From Pseudomonas poae (lineage in GTDB: Bacteria > Pseudomonadota > Gammaproteobacteria > Pseudomonadales > Pseudomonadaceae), in the NCBI GenBank assembly GCA_004000515.1, contig CP034537.1:496001-560000 (forward strand): a DNA stretch of 64,000 nucleotides, read 5' to 3'. The notes beneath the pieces were generated by a model. That model did no database searches and was not told where the DNA came from. It saw only the letters and a program-made list of their open reading frames with translations. Shown one piece after another: positions 17,550-26,604 of the stretch; position 1 is the stretch's first letter, and each line of letters opens with the position of its first letter. A program made the position numbers and the translations under genes.

Positions 17550-20407
17550 TTACACGGCCTCCACAGGGCACGCACGTCGGCGGGCGAGCCCACCGCCAGT
17601 GCTTTTTGCGCCAGGCCCTGGGCCTCGCTCAAGCTGAATTCACGCACCCGCGCCTTCACTTCGGGGATGCTGCGGGCCGACACACTCAACTCATCCACAC
17701 CCAGGCCGATCAGCACCGGTACCGCCAGCGGATCGGCGGCCAATTCGCCGCACACGCCAACCCACTTGCCATGGGCATGGGCGGCACGCACGGTGATGTC
17801 GATCAGTTGCAGCACCGCCGGGTGCAGGCCATCGGCTTGGGCCGACAGGGTCGGGTGGCCACGGTCGATGGCCAGGGTGTATTGGGTCAGGTCGTTGGTG
17901 CCGACGCTGAAAAAGTCGACTTCCTTGGCCAGTACCGGCGCGAGCAAAGCCGCCGATGGGACTTCGATCATGATGCCCAGTTGCAGGTCGGCCACCGGGA
18001 TTTCCTGGCGCAGGCGTTCAGTCATGTCACGGGCGGCACGCCATTCATCGACGCTGCCGACCATGGGAAACATCATGCGCAGCGGACGGTTGTCTGCCGA
18101 GCGCAGAAGCGCGCGCAGTTGCGCTTCCATGATCTGTGGGCGCTGCAGGGTCAGGCGAATGCCGCGCACGCCGAGGAAGGGGTTTTCTTCCTGAGCAATC
18201 GGCCAATACGGCAGCGGCTTGTCACCGCCCACATCCAGGGTGCGCACCACCAGCGGACGCCCTCCGAGGCCGTCAAGCACGCGGCGGTATTCGGCTTCCT
18301 GGGTGGCTTCATCCGGGGCTTGCGGGTGAGCCATGAAGATCAGTTCGGTGCGCAACAAGCCGATGCCTTCGGCGCCCTGCTCTACTGCGCTGGCGACGCC
18401 GGCGCTTTCGCCGATGTTGGCGAACACTTCTACCGAGTGGCCGTCGCGGGTCAATGCCGGCTCATGACGCTGGGCCGAAGCGGCTTGCAGGCGCTGCTCG
18501 CGGGTGTCGCGCTCGACGGTGGCGCGGTGCAGGGTCGCGGCATCGGCGTCCACGTGCAGGCGGCCGCGCTGGCCATCGAGCAACAATGGCGTACCAGAGG
18601 CCAACAGCAACACACCAGGCCCCGCGCCGACCAACGCAGGAATGCCGAGGGCACGGGCGACGATGGCGCTGTGGGCCGTGGCGCCACCACGCGCCGTGAG
18701 AATGCCGGCGACACGCGCCGGGTCCAGGCGTGCGACGTCGGATGGACCGACTTCGTCCATCACCAGGATGTAGGGTTCACTGGGTTCCTGAGCCGTTTCG
18801 ACACCGCACAGTTGCGCCAATACACGACGACCAATGTCACGCAGGTCGGCGGCGCGCTCGGCGAGCAAGGCGTCCTGCAACGACTCTTGCTGTTTGGCGG
18901 CGGCTTCGATCACGCTCATCCACGCGGCTTCGGCGCTTTCGCCTTGCTTGAGGCGGGTGTCGACTTCGTCGGTCAATTCCGGGTCGTCGAGCATTTCCTG
19001 GTGGGTGATGAAAATCTCGCGGATGGCCTTGGACGGATTGCGCTCGATCAAACCCTGAATGTCACCGCGCACATCGTTCAAGGCGGTTTGCAGGCGTTGA
19101 CGTTCGATCACGGCGGACTCGCCGCGCAGTGGGTATTCGAACACCTGTTGAACCTGGATGTGCGCAGGGCCAATGGCAATGCCCGGCGCAGCGGCGATGG
19201 CCTGGATCTGGCTGCCGGCCAAGGGCGCGTTGATCACCGGCTCGATATCGAGGACTGCGGGCTGGGCACTCACGGTCGGCAGCGGCTCGACTTCTTCGCC
19301 AAGGCCTTCTTCCACTGCGGCCAACAAGGCGGGCAGCGCGTCGCCGGCAATCGTCGGTTCGGCGACAAATTCCAACACCTGGCCGCGCCGTGCCCCCAGG
19401 CTCAGCAGCTTGCTCAGGCTTTTCACCGACACGGCGCCCACCGGGCCATCGACGATGCGCACGCGGAGGTCGCCATCAAAGTTCTTTGCCAATTGCGCGA
19501 GGATCTTTGCCGGGCGCGCGTGCAGGCCATGGGCGTTGGCCAGCGTGATGCGGGCGCTGGGCCAATCGGGCGGCAACTCGCCACCGAGTACCTCCAACAC
19601 GGCACGGCTGCTCGTAGCGCGGCCCAGTTCCTGACCACGCCCTTCGATCAGCAAGGCGCACAGGCGCTCCAGCAGAGCTTGATGGGCTTCGCCGAGGCTG
19701 GCCAGGCAGAACAGACCGTTGAGCGGCTGGCCGAGATAACGCATGGGCTTGTCCGGCGTGACAAATGCCAGGCCCGGTCGCTTGACGGTCTGCTCACTGT
19801 GAAGCCACCACAGGCCATCGCCCAGGGGCAGCGCATCGACTTGTTGCAAGACGGCGGCAAAACCATTGCTGACGCAATCGGCCTGACGTAGCAGGCGTGC
19901 ACCGCGCCAGACCAGCTCTTCAAAGTCATCGGCAGACACGCCGAGGCTGATCATCTGCGCGTCCAGCGCCAGTTCCTGCGGCGCACCTTGCAGCAGTTTC
20001 AGCAACGCCTCTGCGGACCCGGCTCGGCGCAACGCCTGGCCCAGGTCGGTTTCGCCGAGGGCGCGGGTGAGCAGTTGCAGCAGGCGCAGGTGTTCATCGG
20101 ATTTGGCGGCGATGCCGATAGCCAGGTAGACGATCTGGCCATCGCCCCAGTCCACCCCTTCGGGGAACTGCAGCAGGCGCACGCCGGTGGAAAACACCTG
20201 GTCACGGGTTTCGGGGGTGCCGTGGGGGATGGCAATACCCTGGCCGAGAAAGGTCGAGCCTTGGGCTTCACGGGCTTGCAAGCCGCTGAGGTAACCCTCG
20301 GCGACCAGGCCATCGGCCACCAGTTTTTCAGCGAGCAGGTGCAAGGCAGCAGATTTATCCACAGCCACCTGGCCCATGGAAATCTGCTCTACAGTGAGCT
20401 CAAGCAT
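17534..20407 (-). CDS. fruB: Multiphosphoryl PTS protein EIIA-HPr-EI (FruB)
   Basis: Cytosolic protein of 957 residues that carries the phosphate from PEP to FruA. Order of domains: fructose EIIA (residues about 1-145, phospho-histidine in GIAIPHGTPE), a linker domain, HPr (about 285-370, ITLANAHGLHARPAKILAQL with its His), and enzyme I (about 415-957, phospho-His in LTARGGATAHSAIVARALGI, PEP-binding FSVGTNDLTQYTLA and GVCGELAADP). Pseudomonads use this fused protein in place of separate EI and HPr for sugar transport. It is the first gene of fruBKA and divergent from fruR. The start at 20407 has GGAGAACGGC upstream. No frame break was seen here. Confidence 0.95.
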   Translation of the reverse strand: MLELTVEQISMGQVAVDKSAALHLLAEKLVADGLVAEGYLSGLQAREAQGSTFLGQGIAIPHGTPETRDQVFSTGVRLLQFPEGVDWGDGQIVYLAIGIAAKSDEHLRLLQLLTRALGETDLGQALRRAGSAEALLKLLQGAPQELALDAQMISLGVSADDFEELVWRGARLLRQADCVSNGFAAVLQQVDALPLGDGLWWLHSEQTVKRPGLAFVTPDKPMRYLGQPLNGLFCLASLGEAHQALLERLCALLIEGRGQELGRATSSRAVLEVLGGELPPDWPSARITLANAHGLHARPAKILAQLAKNFDGDLRVRIVDGPVGAVSVKSLSKLLSLGARRGQVLEFVAEPTIAGDALPALLAAVEEGLGEEVEPLPTVSAQPAVLDIEPVINAPLAGSQIQAIAAAPGIAIGPAHIQVQQVFEYPLRGESAVIERQRLQTALNDVRGDIQGLIERNPSKAIREIFITHQEMLDDPELTDEVDTRLKQGESAEAAWMSVIEAAAKQQESLQDALLAERAADLRDIGRRVLAQLCGVETAQEPSEPYILVMDEVGPSDVARLDPARVAGILTARGGATAHSAIVARALGIPALVGAGPGVLLLASGTPLLLDGQRGRLHVDADAATLHRATVERDTREQRLQAASAQRHEPALTRDGHSVEVFANIGESAGVASAVEQGAEGIGLLRTELIFMAHPQAPDEATQEAEYRRVLDGLGGRPLVVRTLDVGGDKPLPYWPIAQEENPFLGVRGIRLTLQRPQIMEAQLRALLRSADNRPLRMMFPMVGSVDEWRAARDMTERLRQEIPVADLQLGIMIEVPSAALLAPVLAKEVDFFSVGTNDLTQYTLAIDRGHPTLSAQADGLHPAVLQLIDITVRAAHAHGKWVGVCGELAADPLAVPVLIGLGVDELSVSARSIPEVKARVREFSLSEAQGLAQKALAVGSPADVRALWRPCKWQGF

Positions 20408-20542
20408 GCCGTTCTCCTAGTTAGTGCGGTGGGCGCACTAGGTATTGTTTTGAATTAACAGTGTATGGCGTTGCGAAATAACTGACTGAGTAGTCAATTG
20501 GCAGTAGCCACTCAGTAGCGAATATCGTAAAAATACGCTTGC

Positions 20543-20554
20543 TGAAACGTTTAA
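20543..20554. promoter_or_regulatory. Cra (FruR) operator between fruB and fruR
   Basis: TGAAACGTTTAA, whose complement is TTAAACGTTTCA, lies 136 bases upstream of fruB and 145 upstream of fruR. It equals the operator I recall for Cra of P. putida at the same place in the fru locus. Fructose-1-phosphate releases Cra from it in that system. Confidence 0.8.
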
Positions 20555-20698
20555 TCTAGAATTTATGGCAGATTACGCGTTAATTGCGCAACCTTGAAGA
20601 ACCACTCGGCGTTTGAGCTTGGACCTTGGTCGTGTGCTGGAATCGGTTACGATTGGACAAAATGTCGGGGCAAGCTCAAAAAACAAGGAAATCCCGGT

Positions 20699-21693
20699 TT
20701 GAAACTCAGTGATATCGCACGTCTCGCCGGTGTGTCCGTGACCACCGCCAGCTACGTCATCAATGGCAAGGCCGAACAACAACGGATCAGTAGCGCAACC
20801 GTCGAACGGGTGCGTGCCGTGGTTGAAGCCCATGGCTTTACCCCCAACCCCCAGGCCGCCGGGCTGCGCAGTCGGCACACGCGCACCTTGGGCTTTATCC
20901 TGCCCGACCTGGAAAACCCCAGTTACGCACGCATCGCCAAGCTCTTGGAGCAAGGTGCGCGGGCACGCGGCTATCAATTGCTGATCGCCAGTTCCGACGA
21001 TGAGGCAGACAGCGAGCGCCAGTTGCTGCAACTGTTCCGCGCCCGGCGCTGTGATGCGTTGTTTGTGGCCAGTTGCCTGCCGCCCAGCGACGACAGTTAC
21101 CGCGAGCTGCAAGCCAAGGGCCTGCCGGTGATTGCCATCGACCGGGAAATGGACCCGACGCAGTTTTGCTCGGTGGTCAGCGATGACCGCCAGGCCAGCC
21201 AGCAATTGACCGCCAGCCTGCTGCAACTCAAACCCAAGCAAATTGTGCTGCTGGGTGCACGGGCCGAATTGAGCATCAGCCAGGAGCGTACAAGGGGATT
21301 CTCGTTGGCCCTGCGCGACGCCGACGTGGAGAACAGCATCGAGCACGGCCTGGCCTTCAGCCGCGAGTGCGGCAAAAGATGATGGAAGAACTCCTGCAAC
21401 GCCTGGGGCATTTGCCTGATGCGCTGATCACTACGTCCTACGTGCTGCTGCAAGGCGTGTTTGACGCACTGCATGAGGTGCCGCTCAAGCAACGGCAAAT
21501 GCATCTGGGTACCTTTGGTGACACCCAGTTGCTGGATTTCTTGCCACTCCCCGTCAATGCCATGGCCCAGCAGCATCAACTGATTGCCGATACCGCCCTG
21601 AAACTGGCGTTAGCGGCGATTGAAGAACAGCACTACCAGCCTGGCGTGCACGCCATCGGCCGCACGTTCAAGCAGCGTATCCACGAGGCCTGA
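20699..21693 (+). CDS. cra: LacI-family fructose regulator FruR/Cra (frameshift near residue 225)
   Basis: Transcriptional repressor of about 331 residues controlling fruBKA. The helix-turn-helix is MKLSDIARLAGVSVTTASYV followed by INGKAEQQRISSATVERV, typical of LacI/FruR. The effector domain includes TLGFILPDLENPSYARIAKL and LPVIAIDREMD. I choose the TTG at 20699 because AAGGAA precedes it and the HTH begins there. An in-frame ATG far upstream would add about 35 unlikely residues and cross the operator region. One base is missing after 21373 (ECG-QKMMEELLQRLG). It ends two bases before the next start, so it is co-transcribed with the TatD-like gene. Confidence 0.9.
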
Positions 21694-21695
21694 GC

Positions 21696-22470
21696 GTGGA
21701 ACTGATCGACACCCACACCCACCTCGACTTCCCCGACTTCGACAGCGATCGACGGAAGTCCTCGCCCACAGCCGTGAACTCGGCGTGCGGCGCATGGTGG
21801 TGCTAGGGGTTTATCAGCAGAATTGGCAGCGGCTGTGGGACCTGGTGCAAGCCGATGCAGCCTTGTTCGCCGCCTTTGGCCTACACCCGGTGTATCTGGA
21901 CGGCCACCGGCCCGCCGACCTGACGGAGCTGGGCGACTGGCTGACGCGCCTGCACGGCAATCGGCAACTCTGCGCGGTGGGTGAGATCGGCCTGGACTAC
22001 TTTCTTGAAGATCTGGACCGCGAACGCCAGCAAAGCCTGTTTGAAGCCCAGCTTAAGCTGGCGGTGGACTTCCAACTGCCGGCGCTGCTGCACGTACGCC
22101 GCAGTCACGCGGCGGTGATCGCTACCCTAAAGCGCATACGCGTGCCACGGGGCGGCATCATCCACGCCTTCGCCGGCAGCCGCGAAGAAGCCCGCGAGTA
22201 CATCAAGCTCGGCTTCAAACTGGGACTGGGCGGCGCTGCCACCTGGCCTCAGGCCCTGCGCATGCACAAGGTGCTGGCACAGTTGCCGTTGGACGCCGTG
22301 GTGTTGGAAACCGACTCACCGGATATGGCACCCGCCATGTACCCCGGCCAGCGCAACAGCCCGCAACACTTGCCGGACATCTGCAACGCCCTTGCCGAAC
22401 GCATGGGCATCAGCCCCTATTGCTGGCCGAGGCGAGCACACGCAATGCGTGCGAGCTGTTCAATTGGTAA
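21696..22470 (+). CDS. TatD-family hydrolase (two frameshifts)
   Basis: Metal-dependent deoxyribonuclease-like protein of about 258 residues. The start is GTG 21696 (MELIDTHTHLDFPDFDSDR), with the metal motif HTHLD. Other family motifs: FGLHPVYLDGH, VGEIGLDYF (glutamate ligand), QLPALLHVRRSH, GGIIHAFAGSREEAREY and VVLETDSPDMAP. One base is missing near 21750 (SDR-TEVLAHSREL) and one near 22417 (GISP-LLAEASTRNACELFNW). With both restored the frame closes at the TAA 22468-22470. It directly follows cra, as in P. putida as I remember it. TatD enzymes act in DNA repair or degradation; its role with fructose genes is unknown. Confidence 0.88.
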
Positions 22471-22848
22471 TGTCGGCGTAACCACTTGCAGGTCCAGCGT
22501 TATCCGCTGGCGGTAGCGGACATATCGCAGTACCAAAAAGTGCACCAGCAGCACGACCAGCGATACGTTGAACTGCCCGATCACGCTGATCAACCCCACC
22601 CACTCCGCCACCAAGGCCACGAGGAGCACCACGCAGGTCAGCACCAGCATGCTGGGGCGTACCATCGCCCAATGATCCAGTGCCTTGAACTCGCGCAATT
22701 GCCGTGGGCAATTCAGTTGCAGGACCCGTTGGCAGTAAGGGCAATCGAACGGTTCCTCAATGGCGATAGCATTCAGTTGCCAAGGTTTGAGTTCGAAGGT
22801 GATATCGCAGTGGGCGCAGTGCCCTTTGATGCCGATTGCAGTGGTCAT
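22417..22848 (-). CDS. Zinc-ribbon inner-membrane protein of unknown function
   Basis: Protein of 143 residues. The N-terminus carries two CxxC pairs (CAHC around residue 11 and CPYC around residue 38), a likely zinc ribbon. Two membrane segments follow (SMLVLTCVVLLVALVAEWVG and FNVSLVVLLVHFLVLRYV). The C-terminal tail is cytoplasmic-looking. It is convergent with the TatD-like gene and its end overlaps that gene by about 54 bases, near one of the suspected missing bases, so the exact overlap is uncertain. I do not recognise a named family; a membrane-anchored adaptor is possible. Confidence 0.7.
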   Translation of the reverse strand: MTTAIGIKGHCAHCDITFELKPWQLNAIAIEEPFDCPYCQRVLQLNCPRQLREFKALDHWAMVRPSMLVLTCVVLLVALVAEWVGLISVIGQFNVSLVVLLVHFLVLRYVRYRQRITLDLQVVTPTLPIEQLARIACARLGQQ

Positions 22849-22974
22849 CGCTGTGCTCCCTTGGAAGTCGACTTGAGTGAAACAAATTCTGACTTATTCA
22901 GGTGAACAGAAAAGGTCCGTAGAGAAATCAGGACATACACCACATCCGCCACAGGCAATTCCTACACCCTTGAC

Positions 22975-25005
22975 CTACACACGAAACGCGCCAATCAATT
23001 GCTTCAGCTCGATGACCTGCATCGACAGCTGTCGACTTGCTGCTTCGGTCTGATGAGCGCCGTCGGCTGCGTGCTCGCCTGCACGGTTGATTTCGACGAT
23101 GTTCTGGTCGATATCGTGGGCGACCGCCGTCTGTTGTTCCACGGCTGCGGCGATCTGTTGGTTCTGATCGACGATCATGCCTACCGCTCCGAGGATATTT
23201 TCCAACGCCTGCTGGACCTTTTCCGACTGCCCCACCGTGCCGTTGGCCATTTCATGGCTGGTGCCCATGGCCTTCACAGCGGCAGCTACGCCGCTGTGCA
23301 GCCGACTGATCATCTGATCGATTTCCTCGGTTGAGCGCTGGGTGCGCCGCGCCAGGGTGCGCACTTCATCGGCCACCACCGCAAAACCACGCCCTTGCTC
23401 ACCGGCCCGGGCGGCTTCGATGGCGGCATTGAGCGCCAGCAGGTTGGTTTGTTCGGCAATGCTTTTGATCACTTCCAATACGCTGCTGATGGACTGGCTG
23501 TCGGTAGCCAACTGGTTGATCACGTGCACCGACTGCTCAATCTCCAGGGCCAGCCGGGCAATACTGCCCTGCTGGGATTGCACCAACCCACGACCGCTGA
23601 CGGTTTCGTCGTTGACACTGTGGGCGCTGCTGACCGCCGCCGCCGCGCTGCGCGCCACTTCCTGGGCGGTAGACGACATCTGGTTCATGGCGGTAGCCAC
23701 TTGTTCGATCTGGGTGCGCTGGCCGGAAACGGCCTGATTACTGTGGGCCGACACCGTTTCCACTTGGCTGGCCTGCCATTCAACTTGGCCTACGGTATGC
23801 CCGACGCGCTCGATCAAGTCATGGATCTTCGCCACGGTGCCGTTGAACACCTGGCCCAAATCGCCCAGCTCATCGCGGCTGTGGGAAACAAAGGTGACGG
23901 TCATATCCCCAGCCGCCACCTTGTCCATCATCAAGCCCAGGCGCCGCAACGTGGTGCGCGTGGAGGCGTAGAAGCCGCCATACAAATAAAAGATCAGCAA
24001 AAATACCGCCGTCAGGGCCGAGACCAACACCACCATGTGTGTACGGTTTTGCGCCAGGCGCTGCTCCAGCTGTTGCCCGATGAACGCCAGGGTCGCCTCA
24101 TTGAGCTGGTAGGTCTGGGCCATCAATTGGCTGACGTTGTCATAAAAACCCTGCCATGGGGTGTCGAGGGTTTCGGCCATCACCACCTGTTCTTCAAACA
24201 ACTCGCTGCCTTTTTTGAGGCTGGCGTTGCTGGCCGTGGCCAGGCTGTCGAGCGCAGTGTGTGCGGCTTTGCTGGCGCCGAGGGCATCCTGCAGTTTCAA
24301 GCCATATTCGGCCTGGAGTTTTTCCAGCTGCTGCAGCAATTCGTCAAAGCGCGTGCTGGAAGACGAGTTGAGAAAGCCCTGGCCCAGGGAATAGGCGCCC
24401 ATCGCCCGGCCCTCACCCAGGGTCTGGGTAATGTGCGGGGTGACGCTGGTGATCAGTTCACTGAGTTGGCGCAGGTCGCTTTGAGGATCGCGGCTCAGGC
24501 CGGATTGGCTGGCGATGATCTGGCTGAGCATTTGCGCCTTGTTCAGTAATTTGCCGATCAATGCGCTTTTGCTCAGTAGAGAGGTTTCCTGTTGCTGGGC
24601 TTTGAAGGCCGCGATCAACTCATCGCGCTTGCCGTCAAAAGCAGCAATCTGCTCAGGCTCGGTGGCCATGGCGGTGAGGCTTTGCAGGCGGCTCAGAACA
24701 CTCTGTTCCAGGGCGCTGATCTTGTTCTCAAGGTCGCCAGCCTTGCCGGATTGGCCGAGGGTTGCGTTGATCTGCACCTGGTTGTTGAGGGTTTCCAGGT
24801 CGCGCCGCAGGGCCAGGCTGCTGCCGAGCAAATCGAGGCTTTGCAATTCGATACGGGTGCCCTGGAATTCGCGCCAGGAGTCGCGCACCAGGTAATAGTT
24901 GGTCGCCAGCATCGGCAGCAGGAACAGCACGCTGATCAGGCTGAACTTCATGCCGAAACTCAGACGGTTCATCAGCGCGACGGCGGGATAGAGCAAGCTC
25001 TTCAC
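22975..25005 (-). CDS. Methyl-accepting chemotaxis protein
   Basis: Chemoreceptor of 676 residues. The first membrane segment (about 17-35, KFSLISVLFLLPMLATNYYL) is followed by a long periplasmic sensor of about 290 mainly helical residues and a second membrane segment (MVVLVSALTAVFLLIFYLYG). A HAMP domain follows (LRRLGLMMDKVAAGDMTVTF). The signalling tip reads LLALNAAIEAARAGEQGRGF and AVVADEVRTLARRTQ. It lacks the NWETF-like CheR-docking tail. The ligand cannot be predicted; the size suggests a helical-bimodular type of sensor. The same kind of gene sits between speC and ampE in P. aeruginosa. It stands alone on the minus strand. Confidence 0.92.
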   Translation of the reverse strand: MKSLLYPAVALMNRLSFGMKFSLISVLFLLPMLATNYYLVRDSWREFQGTRIELQSLDLLGSSLALRRDLETLNNQVQINATLGQSGKAGDLENKISALEQSVLSRLQSLTAMATEPEQIAAFDGKRDELIAAFKAQQQETSLLSKSALIGKLLNKAQMLSQIIASQSGLSRDPQSDLRQLSELITSVTPHITQTLGEGRAMGAYSLGQGFLNSSSSTRFDELLQQLEKLQAEYGLKLQDALGASKAAHTALDSLATASNASLKKGSELFEEQVVMAETLDTPWQGFYDNVSQLMAQTYQLNEATLAFIGQQLEQRLAQNRTHMVVLVSALTAVFLLIFYLYGGFYASTRTTLRRLGLMMDKVAAGDMTVTFVSHSRDELGDLGQVFNGTVAKIHDLIERVGHTVGQVEWQASQVETVSAHSNQAVSGQRTQIEQVATAMNQMSSTAQEVARSAAAAVSSAHSVNDETVSGRGLVQSQQGSIARLALEIEQSVHVINQLATDSQSISSVLEVIKSIAEQTNLLALNAAIEAARAGEQGRGFAVVADEVRTLARRTQRSTEEIDQMISRLHSGVAAAVKAMGTSHEMANGTVGQSEKVQQALENILGAVGMIVDQNQQIAAAVEQQTAVAHDIDQNIVEINRAGEHAADGAHQTEAASRQLSMQVIELKQLIGAFRV

Positions 25006-25147
25006 AGGTGAACTCCCTTTCTTTTATTTTTATTGAGGCGCAGGGCGGCAGTTAGCCATCACCTGTATAGCTCAATTTGAAAGGGAGTTTTGTAACTTAA
25101 GGTTAACAACACGTACGCGGCGAGGGGCAAGCCCCCACTGCATTGAG

Positions 25148-25984
25148 CTAAGGCAATACCGTCCAGATCGCAAACCCGGCATACCACAACACCGCCGCGC
25201 GCAGCAGCAGTTCCCACAAGCGGTCCAGGCTGTTGATGCCATCGGCGCCCACTACCGGCGGCGGGATTTCAGCGGCCACCAGGCCGACTTTTTCCACCAG
25301 TTGAGCGGCGCTGATGTCCCAGCTCAACAGCTCGTGAAGCATCACACGACTGACCGCGACGAAATTGCCCACCAGCGCAAAACTCGCCGCCAGCAAGCGT
25401 ACTGGCAACCAGTCGAAAGCATGGCGCAGTTGCCCGGCGCGCTCGGCCACCAGCGGGTTCTGGCTGTGTTCACTGGCCAATGCCAGCAGGCGATAGGCAA
25501 GCGCTGCAACCGGCCCCAACAGGAAGTACCAGAAGATCACCGCGAAAAAGCTCTGGTATGCCTGCCACAGCAGATGAGCCTGGACACGTTCGAGCAGTTG
25601 CTCGCCGCTGTCGGCGCTCAGGCTCAGGTCACGTTCAGCCACATGCTCGGCGGCTTGCAGATCACCCCGGCGCCAGGCATCCCGAAAGGGGCCGAGCCCG
25701 GCCAACAGGTCGCCCCGGCCCAAGCTGTAGATCACCACCAGCAGGTGCACCGGCAGTGCCAGCAGGCCATAGGCCACGGGTTCCAGCACCAGCAGCAACA
25801 ACGCCAGCAAGGCCACTGGCAACAACACCAACAGCGCCAAAATCAGCCAGGGTTGTTTGCCCGTACGTGGGCTCGACTCCAACTTCGCCAGCTCGCGCAA
25901 CCATCCACCGTCACGTTGCAACCGCTGACGCAGGGCCGAGAACTTCTCGATCCACACGGCCAGCACCAACACCAAGAAACTCAT
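25148..25984 (-). CDS. ampE: AmpE, inner-membrane regulatory protein
   Basis: Membrane protein of 278 residues encoded with ampD. The start [20 protein letters not shown] is typical of AmpE. Membrane segments lie near residues 45-70, 72-92, 145-170 and at the C-terminus ([16 protein letters not shown]). Its ATG overlaps the ampD stop (ATGA at 25981-25984), so the pair is translationally coupled; an earlier in-frame start would lie inside ampD. AmpE is linked to beta-lactamase regulation in enterobacteria and pseudomonads, but its molecular activity is not settled. The ATP-binding motif proposed for AmpE cannot be confirmed here. Confidence 0.88.
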   Translation of the reverse strand: MSFLVLVLAVWIEKFSALRQRLQRDGGWLRELAKLESSPRTGKQPWLILALLVLLPVALLALLLLVLEPVAYGLLALPVHLLVVIYSLGRGDLLAGLGPFRDAWRRGDLQAAEHVAERDLSLSADSGEQLLERVQAHLLWQAYQSFFAVIFWYFLLGPVAALAYRLLALASEHSQNPLVAERAGQLRHAFDWLPVRLLAASFALVGNFVAVSRVMLHELLSWDISAAQLVEKVGLVAAEIPPPVVGADGINSLDRLWELLLRAAVLWYAGFAIWTVLP

Positions 25985-26543
25985 CGTGCGTGTCCTCCAT
26001 CCTGCAGGGCGCTGAGAAAGCGCGTCCAATCAAAAGCCGGGCCTGGATCGGTCTTGCGTCCCGGCGCGATATCACTGTGACCACAAATGCGCTGGGGGTG
26101 ATGCCTGGGTAGGCCGCCAGCAACTGACGAGTCAGGTCGGTCAGCGACGCGTATTGGGCGTCAGTGAACGGCAGGTCATCGGTGCCCTCCAGTTCTATCC
26201 CCAAGGAAAAATCGTTGCAGGTTTCGCGACCTTCGAAACGCGAGACGCCGGCGTGCCAGGCCCGGTCGATACAGGACACAAACTGCGTCACAATGCCGTC
26301 ACGTTCAATCAGAAAATGCGCGGACACGCGTAGGTCAGCGATCCCTTCAAAGTAGGGATGCTCCGTGACATCCAGACGATTCTGGAAAAACTCCTGCACT
26401 TTACCGGTGGCGAACTGCGCCGGCGGCAAGCTGATGTTGTGCACCACCAACAGCGAGATCTCGCCTGCGGGGCGCTCGTTGAAGTTGGGAGAAGGGCAAT
26501 GACGAATGCCCTGGCACCAACCGCTGGCGGGATCCAACTGCAT
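25981..26543 (-). CDS. ampD: 1,6-anhydro-N-acetylmuramyl-L-alanine amidase AmpD (one frameshift)
   Basis: Cytosolic zinc amidase of about 187 residues that recycles anhydromuropeptides and so keeps AmpR-controlled ampC low. Motifs: [12 protein letters not shown] start, zinc histidine in [41 protein letters not shown]. The C-terminal zinc ligands are restored as [20 protein letters not shown] when one base is added in the five-G run 26094-26098 ([11 protein letters not shown]). The sequence as given would lose the last His and Asp and be inactive. The length 563 is one short of a multiple of three, which fits one missing base. A real ampD frameshift would matter for beta-lactam resistance, so this break deserves checking. 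Confidence 0.9.
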
Positions 26544-26604
26544 ACCGGTTCCTTGAACGAGACAAAGTGTTACCAGTATGCCGCGTTCGGCCCTGCGGTT
26601 GCGA

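Noticed and set aside
17543..19891. A 782-codon open frame antisense to fruB
   Set aside because: A GC-rich shadow of the fused PTS gene. The translated product is rich in His, Gln and Arg with no domain, and fruB motifs on the other strand are unambiguous.
23395..24549. A 384-codon open frame antisense to the chemoreceptor gene
   Set aside because: The opposite strand encodes a full chemoreceptor with HAMP and signalling tip; the antisense product shows no motif.
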